A stretch of DNA of 64,000 nucleotides from Bacteroidales bacterium. GTDB lineage: Bacteria > Bacteroidota > Bacteroidia > Bacteroidales > JAIOZK01. Of this stretch, positions 52,571 through 61,350 are shown piece after piece; the first letter of the stretch is position 1, and the number at the start of each line of letters is the position of its first letter. The stretch lies in contig JAIOZK010000006.1 in assembly GCA_021740625.1 (NCBI GenBank), positions 103,991-167,990 on the forward strand. The letters run 5' to 3'. The notes below the pieces were generated by a model. That model saw only the letters and a list, made by a program, of their open reading frames with translations. It did not search any database and was not told where the DNA came from. The translations under genes were made by a program, and so were the position numbers.

Positions 52571-52908
52571 TGTCGGCTAAAAGAAATATTCAAATTTATC
52601 TTCAGGATATACTGGAATCTGCTGAATTGATCATTGAATATACTCATGACATATCCGAACCTGAATTCTATAAATCATCTGAGAAACAGGACGCAGTGCT
52701 CAGAAGAATTCAAATCATCGGGGAGGCAGCCAAGCATATCCCAGAGGATCTAAGAACCAAATGGGATAATATTCCATGGAAAGAGATTGCCGGTATGAGA
52801 GACATCATCGTACATGAATATTTTGGTGTTACACATTCCATGATTTGGAAAGTTGCTATAGAGGATATTCCTGTATTACACGACCAAATTAAAAGGATCA
52901 TCCAATGA
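52570..52908 (+). CDS. HepT-type HEPN ribonuclease toxin (DUF86)
   Basis: 112 residues from GTG at 52570. RRIQIIGEAAKHIPEDLR and the catalytic RxxxxH in MRDIIVHEYFGV are intact, so an active RNase toxin is predicted, controlled by the upstream MNT protein. The last codons (KRIIQ stop) are identical to the repeat sequence GGATCATCCAATGA, meaning that the flanking array forms the end of the gene. Confidence 0.9.
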   Translation: MSAKRNIQIYLQDILESAELIIEYTHDISEPEFYKSSEKQDAVLRRIQIIGEAAKHIPEDLRTKWDNIPWKEIAGMRDIIVHEYFGVTHSMIWKVAIEDIPVLHDQIKRIIQ

Positions 52909-53075
52909 ATCGTCATCTAATTTACCTCCTTGCCTGCCGGCCTTGCTCCGCTGAAGCTATGCTAAGGCGATGCAGGCAGGAATTTTTTCACGCAAAGCCG
53001 CAAAGACGCGAAGTTTTGATTAATACATCAATAACATATTGTTTTTTAGACATTAACACCAAACAACAAACAAAT
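52898..53075. repeat. Right array of E2, then REP-like element and tail
   Basis: ATCATCCAATGAATCGTCAT then CTAATTTACCTCC, followed by the palindrome CCTGCCGGCCTTGCTCCGC to GCAGGCAGGAATTTTTTCAC and the tail TTTTGATTAATACATCAATA. Confidence 0.88.
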
Positions 53076-53198
53076 CCCTATATTTGCCCCAACAAGCAAA
53101 CCCCTTAACAGTTCCACCCTGGGACTTAGAAGGCGAAGCCATAAAACAAAAAATATTTTTTAAGTAACTTTACCTAAGCATTAGCAAAAGGCAAAATC

Positions 53199-53486
53199 AT
53201 GCGGTTGAGTTCTCAAAAGATTCAATTCATTAAAAACGGCCTTAAAAACCAGGCACCCGAATCTGAAGTTTACATTTTTGGTTCCAGGGCTGATGATCAT
53301 GCCAAAGGGGGAGATATCGACATATTGTGGCTGACAAAAGAAAAGATACCACAACAAAATACAAGAAAATTCAAAGTTGAGTTTTATAAGAAATTTGGAT
53401 GGCAAAAAATAGATATCGTAAACTTCACTTTTAACCAGGAGGATATATTTAAAGATATTGCCTTAAGCCAGGCGGAGGAATTATGA
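53199..53486 (+). CDS. MNT nucleotidyltransferase
   Basis: 95 residues. VYIFGSRADDHAKGGDIDIL has the GS and DxD motifs. The subtype (MRLSSQKIQFIKNGLK start, KIDIVNF end) is that of the pairs at 54500 and 55367. A 4-bp overlap joins it to the following HEPN-like gene. Confidence 0.88.
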   Translation: MRLSSQKIQFIKNGLKNQAPESEVYIFGSRADDHAKGGDIDILWLTKEKIPQQNTRKFKVEFYKKFGWQKIDIVNFTFNQEDIFKDIALSQAEEL

Positions 53487-53944
53487 ATACAAAAGACAGC
53501 AATCATATTAAACTACTTACAGCTAATTGGGAGCTGCTGCAAAACAGCCTGAAAACCCTGAAAAGATCCGTTGAAAAAGCACAGACAATTGGTCAAAAGG
53601 AAGAGTACACATTTGAAGAAATGGAAGCTTTTGATTCACTGACATCCAAATTCAGCCGTGCCTCCGATATTTTTCTGCAGAAAATTATTCGAACACTATG
53701 GGAACTTTTACACGAGGATAAAATGCCCCTGATCGATATACTCAACAAAGCCGAAAAACTTGAGATTATTCACTCGGCAGACGCTATGCTCGAAATTCGT
53801 GATATACGAAACCAGATTGCCCATGAATATATCCCTGAAGCTATACAGGAACTCGTCCCTGACGTCATAATGCTAACACATAAACTCGAAGATAATATCA
53901 ATATATGCCAGGCATTCCTGTTAACACGCAACTGGATAAATTAA
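53483..53944 (+). CDS. HEPN-family protein (HI0074-like)
   Basis: 153 residues, helical: LTANWELLQNSLKTLKRSVE, DSLTSKFSRASDIFLQKIIR and the active-site-like IRDIRNQIAHEYI (RNQIAH fits RxxxxH). Partner of the overlapping MNT. Related to 54778-55237 and 55660-56148, so three homologous modules lie in tandem. Confidence 0.87.
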   Translation: MNTKDSNHIKLLTANWELLQNSLKTLKRSVEKAQTIGQKEEYTFEEMEAFDSLTSKFSRASDIFLQKIIRTLWELLHEDKMPLIDILNKAEKLEIIHSADAMLEIRDIRNQIAHEYIPEAIQELVPDVIMLTHKLEDNINICQAFLLTRNWIN

Positions 53945-54320
53945 TGTTTGATACTTCGGCAAAGTTTATCATGATCCCTTCGGCAAGCTCAGTATAAATT
54001 GTTCAGTGTTTGGTGTCCAGTGTTCGGTGTTCGGAGCAGCAACACAAACAACAAACAACAAACAAATTAGATCAACCAGATAAAAAAAATATTTGTCCAC
54101 GAATTACACACCTTGCCTGCCGGCCTTGCTCCGCTGAAGCTATGCGAAGGCGATGCAGGCAGGAATTTTTTCACGCAAAGCCGCAGAGACGCGAAGTTTT
54201 GATTAATACATCAATAACATATTGTTTTTTAGACATTAACACAAAACAACAAACAATTTATACTGAGCTTGCCGAAGTACAAAACCAATTAGATCAATTC
54301 GATTAATTAGATGATAAAAA
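53945..54320. repeat. Composite repeat region between TA modules
   Basis: Contains a CTTCGGCAAGCTCAGTATAA element (near 53984), a GTGTTTGGTGTCCAGTG / AACAACAAACAAC inverted pair (54006-54064), a partial AATTAGATCAACC, the REP-like element with tail (54110-54255), then AATTAGATCAATTCGATTAA (54291-54310). No supported gene in 53945-54499. Confidence 0.85.
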
Positions 54321-54487
54321 AATAATTAGCTGAATTCGAAAGCCCTAAATTTGCCCCCGGGACTGAGCAGGCGAAGCTGGCTGTAAGCGTGGATGATTGA
54401 TTGGATGGATGACAATAAATAATTAATACTGAGCGTACACAAAACAACAAACACAAAACACAACTTGACTAAACAAGCATTATAAAC

Positions 54488-54495
54488 TAATTTTA
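54488..54495 (+). promoter_or_regulatory. -7 box candidate TAATTTTA
   Basis: TTGACTAAACAAGC at 54465 and TAATTTTA at 54488-54495 give a 20-bp spacing; the ATG is 4 bp after the box, so the mRNA may be leaderless. Confidence 0.5.
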
Positions 54496-54499
54496 CCCC

Positions 54500-54781
54500 A
54501 TGCGCCTGACAGAAGAAGAAAAAAACATTATAAAAAATACCATCGGAGAATTCGATCCCGAAGCACAGGTACGTTTATTTGGTTCCAGGACAAAAGATAG
54601 TGCAAGGGGTGGAGATATTGACCTGTTGATCATCAGTAAATCTTTAACATACAGAGACAAACTGCTGATCAGGGCGGCATTGAAAGAAAGGCTCGGAAAT
54701 CAAAAAATTGATATTATCATTACCACAAAACCCAATACTGCCTTCACACGGCATGCCTATAAACAAAGCCTGATTATATGA
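54500..54781 (+). CDS. MNT nucleotidyltransferase
   Basis: 93 residues, RLFGSRTKDSARGGDIDLLI intact. Overlaps the start of the following, frameshifted HEPN gene (ATGA). Same subtype as 53199 and 55367. Confidence 0.88.
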   Translation: MRLTEEEKNIIKNTIGEFDPEAQVRLFGSRTKDSARGGDIDLLIISKSLTYRDKLLIRAALKERLGNQKIDIIITTKPNTAFTRHAYKQSLII

Positions 54782-55237
54782 CTCACAAGGATCATATCGA
54801 AATCCTGCAAGAGCACACAGAATCATTACAAAATGCGCTTAAATGGTTGAAGCGATCATTAGAGATTTGTAAGCAATATTCCATTGACAACCTCAGCCCC
54901 GAAGGAATGGATGCCTATAAAGGCTTAACAAGTCGTTTCGCCCCGTGTATGCGATATTCTTTTTAACAAGCTCTACAGAATGATTTTCTTCCTGGAGCAG
55001 GGTGAAGCGGGTACATGGCTCGATGTACTCCTGTTTATGGAAAAAGAAAATATCATTGATAACACGAAAGATGCAAGACTTTTAAAAGAACTCATAAATG
55101 ACATTGTACATGAGTATGCCGTAAATGACCTGCACATAATATTCAGGGAAGTAATGGATCAAAGCCCTCTTCTACTCCAATATGCAAGGCAGGCACTTCT
55201 CAAAGTCGAAGAATTAAATCAAAAACTGAAAGACTAA
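54778..55237 (+). pseudogene. HEPN-family gene with a frameshift and lost catalytic Arg
   Basis: Begins MTHKDHIEILQEHTESLQNA in frame with 54778, then TSRFA runs into a stop at 54966. From near 54943 a second frame continues as RVCDILFNKLYRMIFFLEQG to the normal end at 55237. One extra C in the run GCCCCG (54940-54944) explains it. The RxxxxH site reads LINDIVHEY, with Ile in place of Arg, so the protein was degenerate before or regardless of the shift. A sequencing error in the C run is possible. Confidence 0.8.
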
Positions 55238-55335
55238 GCTTAAATTGTTTTGTGTTTCGACAAACTCAGTATAAATTGTTCGGAGCAGCATAACACAAAA
55301 CAACAAACAACAAACACAAAACAAAAAACAAAAAA
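55238..55335. repeat. Inverted GTTCGG / AACAAC-type repeats
   Basis: TTGTTTTGTGTTTCGAC, CTCAGTATAAATTGTTCGG, then AACACAAAACAACAAACAAC and similar. Same composite as 54006-54064 and 58660-58735. Confidence 0.7.
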
Positions 55336-55366
55336 TTCACTACTTTTAATACGCTAAAATTCAGAA

Positions 55367-55663
55367 ATGAGGCTGAGTAAGGAACAACATAAAATCATCA
55401 CCCAAACTGCTCAAAAGCATTTCGGCATGGATGTAAGGGTTCATTTATTCGGTTCAAGAGTGGATGATCAAAAAAAGGGAGGAGACATTGACCTGCTGAT
55501 ACATGCCGGTTCAGACAAAATGCTGTACAGCAAAAAGCTATCTTTTTTGGTTGATCTTAAAAAGCAACTTGGAGAACGAAAAATCGATATTGTTTTTGAC
55601 AGATCCCAGTCGGATAATGCTGATTTTATTCAATCGATAAAACAATCCAGTATTCTCTTATGA
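55367..55663 (+). CDS. MNT nucleotidyltransferase
   Basis: 98 residues, HLFGSRVDDQKKGGDIDLLI intact; 4-bp overlap with the HEPN partner. A candidate -7 box TACTTTTA lies at 55341-55348. Confidence 0.88.
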   Translation: MRLSKEQHKIITQTAQKHFGMDVRVHLFGSRVDDQKKGGDIDLLIHAGSDKMLYSKKLSFLVDLKKQLGERKIDIVFDRSQSDNADFIQSIKQSSILL

Positions 55664-56148
55664 AGGATGCATCATTCAATAACAGGCTTAAAGAAACGAT
55701 TGCAGCATGTGATATGCACCACCAGAGAATGCAGTTTGCCTTTGACAGGCTAAGCGCAAAATTTCCTTTAACACCGGACTTGTATGATCAATTATCTGCT
55801 GAAGAGATCAGTTATACCGATCAGCTGATCTATCGTTTTACAAAACTGCAGGATACCATCGGTCAAAAATTGTTTCGACTGATCCTGGAAGGCCTGCAAG
55901 AAGATGTTGAAAATATGGCCTTTATTGATATCCTTAACCGGCTGGAAAAATTAGAGATCCTGAAAGACCAGCAACAATGGTTGATCCTGCGCGAAACCCG
56001 CAACCAGGTAACGCACGAGTACCCATTTAACAGGCAAGAGATCATAGAAGGACTGAATGAACTCGTAAAACAAACCGCGATCCTTTCAGGTATCCAGGAT
56101 GACTTGAAATCCTATTGCAATCATCGTTTTGGTCAACAAATCAATTAG
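55660..56148 (+). CDS. HEPN-family protein (HI0074-like)
   Basis: 162 residues. YRFTKLQDTIGQKLFRLILE, AFIDILNRLEKLEILKD and the active-site region LRETRNQVTHEYPF (RNQVTH fits RxxxxH). The C-terminal QQIN and its TAG stop lie within the array CAAATCAATTAGATTAATTA, i.e. the array forms the gene end. Confidence 0.87.
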   Translation: MKDASFNNRLKETIAACDMHHQRMQFAFDRLSAKFPLTPDLYDQLSAEEISYTDQLIYRFTKLQDTIGQKLFRLILEGLQEDVENMAFIDILNRLEKLEILKDQQQWLILRETRNQVTHEYPFNRQEIIEGLNELVKQTAILSGIQDDLKSYCNHRFGQQIN

Positions 56149-56240
56149 ATTAATTAGATAAATTAGATGACAAAAATCATCTGATGATCATCCAATGATC
56201 CCAAGAAAGATTCATCATCTAATTAATCGAATTTAACGAA
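56132..56240. repeat. Empty inverted 9-bp arrays, E4
   Basis: Left CAATTAGATTAATTAGATAA, spacer ATCATCTGATGATCATCCAA...CCCAAGAAAGATT, right CATCATCTAATTAATCGAAT. The left array overlaps the HEPN stop codon. Confidence 0.9.
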
Positions 56241-56245
56241 TTATG

Positions 56246-56649
56246 ACTTCGCTGATAATCCATGAACCTGACAATTGACAGGAACTATAGCAATAAAAGA
56301 AGACCGAAGTACCTGCCCTGAGCCATTCGACAGGGCCTGTCCTGAGCTTGCCGAAGGGCTCATGATAAACTAAAGACGAAGGGACCTGTCCTGAGCGAAG
56401 ACGAAGGGCCCCAATTAGATCATCCAATAATCTCAGGAATGAATCATCATCTAATTAATCTAATTAAACGAATTATTATTTGCTGATAATCCATGAACCC
56501 GAGAATTGACAGGAACTTTAGCAACAAAACAGACCCGAAGGGCCTGTCCCGCTTAAAGCGGGGAATTATCACGCAAGGCGGGAAATGAACACAAAAGTCG
56601 TTAGGAAGAGGTGATTGAGAAATAATGACTGGCTTATTTAATAATTAAT
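56246..56649. repeat. Repeat region with conserved inter-array block and E5
   Basis: Holds two copies of the block CTGATAATCCATGAACC...GAATTGACAGGAACT...GACCGAAG (56252-56315 and 56484-56545), a GAGCCATTCGACAGG / CTTGCCGAAGGGCTCATGAT composite (56320-56400) and an empty 9-bp pair E5 (56412-56475). No gene supported. Confidence 0.85.
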
Positions 56650-57105
56650 ATGGAAAAAATGTTGATCTATCTGGATAATTGTAGCTTTAACCGTCCTTTT
56701 GACGACCAAAGTCAAATCCGGATTAGAATCGAAACTGAAGCAAAAATTCATATTCAGGAACAAATTATAAAAGGAAATCTAACTTTGACCTGGTCATATA
56801 TCCTGGATTATGAAAATAGTGCAAATCCATTCCCTGAGAGAAAAGATGCAATTGGCAACTGGAAGAAACATGCAGTTTCAGATATTGATGCATCGGAAGA
56901 AATAATAAAACGGGCTGAAAAACTTAAGAAAAAAGGCATCAAATCAAAAGATGCACTGCATATCTCTTGCGCCATCAAGCTCAATTGCAAGTATTTTATT
57001 ACTACTGACCGGGGATTGATAAAAAAATTAGGTAAATTTGAACAACTATATGTTTTGAATCCGGTCGATTTTATAAACATAATAGAGGAAAAAAAGAAAT
57101 GTTAA
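56650..57105 (+). CDS. PIN-domain protein (VapC-like toxin)
   Basis: 151 residues. LIYLDNCSFNRPFDDQSQIR (first acidic residue Asp), WSYILDYENSANPF, and GIKSKDALHISCAIKL, YFITTDRGLIKKL supply the remaining acidic residues of the PIN site, so RNase activity is plausible. Downstream overlap of 7 bp with a small acidic-helical protein, the likely antitoxin; toxin-first order is unusual for VapBC. Confidence 0.85.
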   Translation: MEKMLIYLDNCSFNRPFDDQSQIRIRIETEAKIHIQEQIIKGNLTLTWSYILDYENSANPFPERKDAIGNWKKHAVSDIDASEEIIKRAEKLKKKGIKSKDALHISCAIKLNCKYFITTDRGLIKKLGKFEQLYVLNPVDFINIIEEKKKC

Positions 57106-57296
57106 CAGATGCTGAAATAAAGAAAAAGGGAGTAAAACTACTTATTGAACAACTGGGTGATGTTGAAGCAGAAAGATTTATAAAACTTTTACTCAAAGAA
57201 CCTTTTGACTATACAAGCTGGCAAAATACTCTGTGGGAAAATAAATCCGTAAAGCAGGTAAGTGAGCAGGCAATGAAGTACAGGAAAAAAGAATAA
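57099..57296 (+). CDS. Small protein, probable antitoxin of the PIN toxin
   Basis: 65 residues, overlapping the PIN gene by 7 bp. MLTDAEIKKKGVKLLIEQLG, DVEAERFIKLLLKEPFDYTS, WQNTLWENKSVKQVSEQAMK. No known DNA-binding motif that I can identify, but size, coupling and helical composition fit an antitoxin. Assignment is by context. Confidence 0.7.
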   Translation: MLTDAEIKKKGVKLLIEQLGDVEAERFIKLLLKEPFDYTSWQNTLWENKSVKQVSEQAMKYRKKE

Positions 57297-57359
57297 TATC
57301 TGTCCGCGTTCATGGTTAAGCTCAAACACCAAATTCAATGAAACCCGCTTTGGCGTAAT

Positions 57360-57570
57360 ACAAAACAATTTATACTGAGCCATTCGACAGGCCTGTCCTG
57401 AGCCAGCCGAAGGGCCTGTCCTGAGCCATTCGACAGGCTCATGATAAACTCAAGACGAAAGGCCCCAATTAGATCAATTAGATTAATTCGATGACAAAAA
57501 TCTTAGATGATCATCCAATGATCCCAAGAAAGATTCATCATCTAATTAATCGAATTTAACCAATTATACG
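57360..57570. repeat. GAGCCATTCGACAGG composite and empty 9-bp pair E6
   Basis: 57375-57460 carries CATTCGACAGGCCTGTCCTGAGCC-type repeats; 57466-57565 is AATTAGATCAATTAGATTAA, spacer with GATGATCATCCAATGATCCC, and CATCATCTAATTAATCGAAT. Non-coding. Confidence 0.88.
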
Positions 57571-57631
57571 GTGTTCGGTGTTCCGTGTTTGGTGTTCAGA
57601 GCACAAACAACGAAACAAACACCAAACAACG

Positions 57632-57826
57632 TACACCAAACAATTTAACACAACATTAACTTGACAAACTCAAAATAATGAGTAAATTTGCTACTCATTC
57701 TTTATCCAGCCTGCTGACACATTGCGTTTCAGCAAGCCTGTTAGCTCCGGTGAATATGGGAGCGAGGGGGCGGAGCTGTAGGAAACCGGATGCTGGAAGT
57801 TAGAAGTTAGAAGCCGGAAATTTAAT
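57632..57826. repeat. 190-bp repeat B, contains promoter/operator
   Basis: Second copy of 51203-51390. TTGACA at 57661, TAAATTTG at 57683-57690, operator GAGTAAATTTGCTACTC at 57680-57696. Followed by a segment ending GGATGCTGGAAGTTAGAAG. No gene lies in it. Confidence 0.8.
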
Positions 57827-57870
57827 TCCGAAAATTCGCAGACCAACACCAAACACAAAACAACAAACAA

Positions 57871-57895
57871 ATTAGATCAATTAGATGACAAAAAA
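57871..57895. repeat. Left array of the AbiE cassette (E7)
   Basis: AATTAGATCAATTAGATGAC, directly before the -7 candidate TACCTTTA (57901-57908) and the ATG at 57916. Confidence 0.8.
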
Positions 57896-57915
57896 CTTAG
57901 TACCTTTAGTATAAA

Positions 57916-58200
57916 ATGAAACCACTCCGCAAAGAATTATTCTGGGATATAAAAACCCGATCAGTCGATCTGGATGCACATAAGCAACTTATCATTGAAA
58001 GGGTATTATCACTGGGAAATCTTGAAGAATTTAAATTTCTTTTGAATCACTATAGCCATGAAGAAATAAAACGATCCATTAAAAGCCTGGGTTATCTTGA
58101 TCCGAAAACCCTGAGTTTTGTCCAAAGCTTTTTTGACCTAGATAAAAAAGATTTGAAATGTTACACCGGGAAACAGTCAGCAAGACAACATTGGATTTGA
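57916..58200 (+). CDS. DUF6922 / AbiEi-like antitoxin fragment protein
   Basis: 94 residues: LFWDIKTRSVDLDAHKQLII, ERVLSLGNLEEFKFLLNHYS, HEEIKRSIKSLGYLDPKTLS, FVQSFFDLDKKDLKCY. This is the small protein that often precedes AbiEii nucleotidyltransferases in Bacteroidota and is thought to be the antitoxin. Overlaps the AbiEii-like gene by 43 bp. Complete. Confidence 0.8.
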   Translation: MKPLRKELFWDIKTRSVDLDAHKQLIIERVLSLGNLEEFKFLLNHYSHEEIKRSIKSLGYLDPKTLSFVQSFFDLDKKDLKCYTGKQSARQHWI

Positions 58201-58616
58201 TACAAAGACTCCAGGCCGATTCTTTCTTCGAAAGCTTCGTCTTAGTTGGAGGAACAGCCCTGGCATTGCAAATTGGGCACAGGATATCGGTTGACATAGA
58301 CTTTTTTACCCGAGAAAATTTCGACATCAGAGAAACACTCGAATATCTCGAACAGGAATACACTTTTCAAACCCAATACAGCCACACCAACACTTTAAAA
58401 GGAATTATCGAAGGCATCTTTGCTGATTTCATCTCTTTTTATCGCAAGAAATATAAAAGCAGAAATGAATTTCATGCGATCAAAAGCTTGACCTATTTTG
58501 AAGATATCATTTCCGAAAATTGGCCAGAGATGATCATCGAAAATGATCTGAGTCTTGAAAAAATAAAGAGGGTATTGCTTGATGAAAGAGATCGATACCT
58601 GAAGAATGACAACTAA
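58158..58616 (+). CDS. AbiEii/AbiGii-type nucleotidyltransferase with internal deletion
   Basis: 152 residues. The N-terminal LVGGTALALQIGHRISVDID carries the GG and DxD motifs. The usual middle part with SxxDIAAMKLNA and KDFIDLYFLL-like motifs is absent; IFADFISFYRKKYKSRNEFH joins directly to the C-terminal KSLTYFEDIISENWPEMI. This looks like an in-frame deletion of about 40-50 residues, and toxicity is doubtful. Confidence 0.78.
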   Translation: MLHRETVSKTTLDLIQRLQADSFFESFVLVGGTALALQIGHRISVDIDFFTRENFDIRETLEYLEQEYTFQTQYSHTNTLKGIIEGIFADFISFYRKKYKSRNEFHAIKSLTYFEDIISENWPEMIIENDLSLEKIKRVLLDERDRYLKNDN

Positions 58617-59154
58617 TCAATAAGTAACTGTATCAGAGTTTGGTACTTCGTCAAGCTCAGTATAAATTGTTTGGTGTTCGGTGTTCGGTGCAGCATAAAA
58701 AACAACGAACAACGAACAACAAACAACAAACAAATTAGATCAATTCGATTAATTAGATGACAAAAAAATCATCAGATGACAAAAAAACTTCGATGAAAAA
58801 AACAATTAGTTGAATTCGAAAGCCCTAAATTTGCCCCCAGCCCAATTACCCCCGGGACTGAGCAGGCGAAGCTGGATGTAAGAGTGAATGATTGATTGGA
58901 TGAATGACAATAAATAATTAATACTGAGCTTGCCGAAGTACAAAACAACAAATTCAATGAAACCCAGCTTTCAGGAGCTGCCAGTTGGCAGATAATTGAA
59001 AATATGCCTAATAATACTTAATATCAAATAAAAGGTATTTACCCCAGGGTAGAACCCTGGAACCATTATTCCGATGCAGAGCATCGGGGAATTAAACCAT
59101 TGCTTCTCGTACGCCGAAGCGAACGCGAAGGCGGATTAAACAAATCAACAACCT
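58617..59154. repeat. Repeat region between AbiE and RhuM remnants
   Basis: CTTCGTCAAGCTCAGTATAA (58648), GTGTTCGGTGTTCGGTGCAG / AACAACGAACAACGAACAAC inverted pair (58665-58730), left 9-bp array E8 (58733-58770), TTGCCCCCGGGACTGAGCAG-like segment also seen at 54350, and a GATGCAGAGCATCGGGGAAT hairpin-like element (59071). Non-coding. Confidence 0.82.
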
Positions 59155-59816
59155 TTGCCCAAACAAGAAATAATCTTATATCAGCCTGACGACCAATCCA
59201 CGACCATAGATGTACGTGTGGAAGATGAAACAGTTTGGCTTAATCGACATCAAATTGCTGATCTTTTTAATCGTGATGTCAAAACAATTGGTAAGCACAT
59301 TAATAATGCACTTAAGGAGGAGTTAAGTGATTTTCCAGTTATCGCAAAATTTGCGACAACTGCAAGTGATGGAAAAACCTATCAGGTTGAACATTACAAT
59401 TTGGATATGATTCTCTCTGTAGGTTATCGCGTAAAATCAAAACGAGGTATTCAATTTCGTCGTTGGGCTAATGATATATTAAGGGACTTTTTATTAACCG
59501 GTTATTCTATAAGTCGCAGATTGAATAAAGTAGAACAAAAGCTGGACGAACATGATGATAAATTCGATTTACTGATTAATACTAATCTTCCGGCTAATGA
59601 GGGGATATTCTTCAATGGACAAATTTTTGACGCATGGAAATTTGTTGCCGAACTGGTTAAATCTGCCAAAAATTCCATTATTCTTATTGATAAAAAAATA
59701 TTTACCACATAGGCGCTTCATTGAAAGACTTAGGAAAGAATTGGTTTGCTTTCTCCAAAATGAACCTCAACATAACAGATATTCTGGATAAATTAGATGA
59801 TAAAATCATCCGATGA
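59155..59816 (+). pseudogene. RhuM-family (virulence/phospholipase-D-like) gene with internal deletion
   Basis: From TTG at 59155: IILYQPDDQSTTIDVRVEDE, TVWLNRHQIADLFNRDVKTI, NLDMILSVGYRVKSKRGIQF (RhuM N-terminal) to FFNGQIFDAWKFVAELVKSA and LIDKKIFTT, stop at 59712. In another frame from 59706 the typical C-terminus continues HIGASLKDLGKNWFAFSKMN, stop 59814-59816. The segment between is missing, so most of the C-terminal PLD-like domain is deleted and the frames no longer match. Inactive remnant. Confidence 0.85.
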
Positions 59817-60344
59817 CCATCCAATGATCCCAAGAAATATTCATCATCGAATTAATCGCCTTGCCTACCGGCAGGCAGGAATTAAACGCCGTGCCTGCAT
59901 CGCCTTCGCATAGCTTCAGCGGAGCAAGGCCGGCAGGCAGGAATTATTTATTTGCTGATAATCCATGAACCGAGAATTGACAGGAACTATAGCAATAAAA
60001 GAAGACCGAAGAACCTGTCCTGAGCAAAGCCGAAGGGCCCCAATTAGATCAATTAGATTAATTAGATGACAAAAATCATCAGATGATCATCCAATGATCC
60101 CAAGAAATATTATCATCTAATTAATCGAATTAAACGAATTATTTTAGCTGATCAAATGATGGACTTTGCAATTGACAAGAACTACAGCAACAACAAAACA
60201 ACCGAAAAACCAGGTAGCAATAATTAGATCAATTCGATCAATTAGATGATAAAAGATTTTCGATGATTAATTCGATGACAAAATTTAGTTGGATCTGATG
60301 TCTGCTAATTTAGTACATTTGTCTGTAAATAACAGACACTCAAA
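59788..60344. repeat. Right array E9, REP-like element, empty pair E10, left array E11
   Basis: E9 array (59788-59858) overlaps the RhuM end; the REP-like element follows in the opposite orientation (59862-59942); one inter-array block (59953-60020); an empty 9-bp pair (60040-60145); a second block (60146-60222); then left array E11 (60222-60288). A -7 box TACATTTG lies at 60314-60321. Confidence 0.88.
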
Positions 60345-60932
60345 GTGAATACATTAGAAAAAATATTTTCCTCCAAAGCCAGGGCAAACATTTTTAAAAT
60401 ATTGTTCGGGCTTCAAAAGAACGAAATTCACCTGCGAGAAATACAACGAATTTCTGGGCTTACAGTTGAAACCATCCGGCGTGAATTAATAAATTTAGAA
60501 TCGCTGGAACTAATTAACAAGCGCATTGATAGTAACAGAAACTATTACCAGGCAAACACAGGCCATCCCCTTTACAATGAAATTCATAATATAGTTCTAA
60601 AAACAGCCGGATTGAAGGATGTTTTAAAAAATGCCTTATCATCAATAAATATTGACTTCGCTTTTGTTTTCGGCTCATTTGCTTCAGGTAAAACGAATAA
60701 GGATAGTGATATTGATCTTTTTATTATTGGTGAAACCGGGCTGCGGGAGATCAGCAAACTGATCAAAGAACCCTCTGTAACACTCCAACGGGAAATCAAC
60801 CCACACACCATGACGCTAAAAGAGTTTAAAAGCAGAATATATAACAAGGATCATTTTGTTTTAAATCTCCTAGATTCTCCAAAATTATTTATTGTCGGCA
60901 AGGAAAGTGAGTTTACAGGACTGGTTAAATAA
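60345..60932 (+). CDS. Winged-helix plus MNT nucleotidyltransferase
   Basis: 195 residues from GTG at 60345. N-terminal winged helix (SSKARANIFKILFGLQKNEI, LREIQRISGLTVETIRREL) and a complete MNT motif FGSFASGKTNKDSDIDLFII. Likely an autoregulating antitoxin that both binds DNA and modifies the HEPN partner. Same architecture as the degenerate protein at 39459. Confidence 0.87.
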   Translation: MNTLEKIFSSKARANIFKILFGLQKNEIHLREIQRISGLTVETIRRELINLESLELINKRIDSNRNYYQANTGHPLYNEIHNIVLKTAGLKDVLKNALSSINIDFAFVFGSFASGKTNKDSDIDLFIIGETGLREISKLIKEPSVTLQREINPHTMTLKEFKSRIYNKDHFVLNLLDSPKLFIVGKESEFTGLVK

Positions 60933-61350
60933 TCGTTGGATTAGAAATCACAAAAGCAGTGCACAAGAGATAAACAATCTTCTTGAGATTGTTGAACGTG
61001 ATATCAAGGATGCTGACTACAGGAAGGTTTCACCCGATTGGAGGTTTGGAATTGCTTACAATGCTGCATTAAAACTATGTACGATTTTGCTGTATGCAGA
61101 AGGATTCAGGCCGGAAAGAAACCTGGCACATTACAGGACCATCCAATCCATGCCTTTGATTCTGGGTACTAATAAAGAAGAAGATGCCAACTATTTAGAC
61201 ACCTGCAGGGTAAAAAGAAACACCCTGGAATACGATTATGCAGGCGGGGTTTCACATGAAGAAGCGGATGAACTTTTAGATTTTGTATCTGAACTGAAGA
61301 AAGAAGTTGTCGATTGGATCTGGAATAAACATCCCGGACTCATGAAATAA
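60907..61350 (+). CDS. HEPN-family partner protein
   Basis: Start GTG at 60907 (MSLQDWLNNRWIRN, 147 residues), overlapping the previous gene by 26 bp and preceded by AAGGAAA. SSAQEINNLLEIVERDIKDA, LLYAEGFRPERNLAHYRTIQ and VKRNTLEYDYAGG; the latter is the conserved terminal motif of this HEPN subgroup. Complete. Its stop TAA is followed directly by ATCATCCAATGACC. Confidence 0.82.
   Translation: MSLQDWLNNRWIRNHKSSAQEINNLLEIVERDIKDADYRKVSPDWRFGIAYNAALKLCTILLYAEGFRPERNLAHYRTIQSMPLILGTNKEEDANYLDTCRVKRNTLEYDYAGGVSHEEADELLDFVSELKKEVVDWIWNKHPGLMK

Noticed and set aside
52905..54306. ORFs with ACRPCSAEAMLRRCRQEF at 52905 and 54010
   Set aside because: Identical peptides arise from two copies of the REP-like element; no homology or start context to support a gene.
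56233..56427. 64-residue minus-strand ORF with KLRTGPVEWLRAG
   Set aside because: It translates the CTTCGGCAAGC/GACAGGCC composite repeat.
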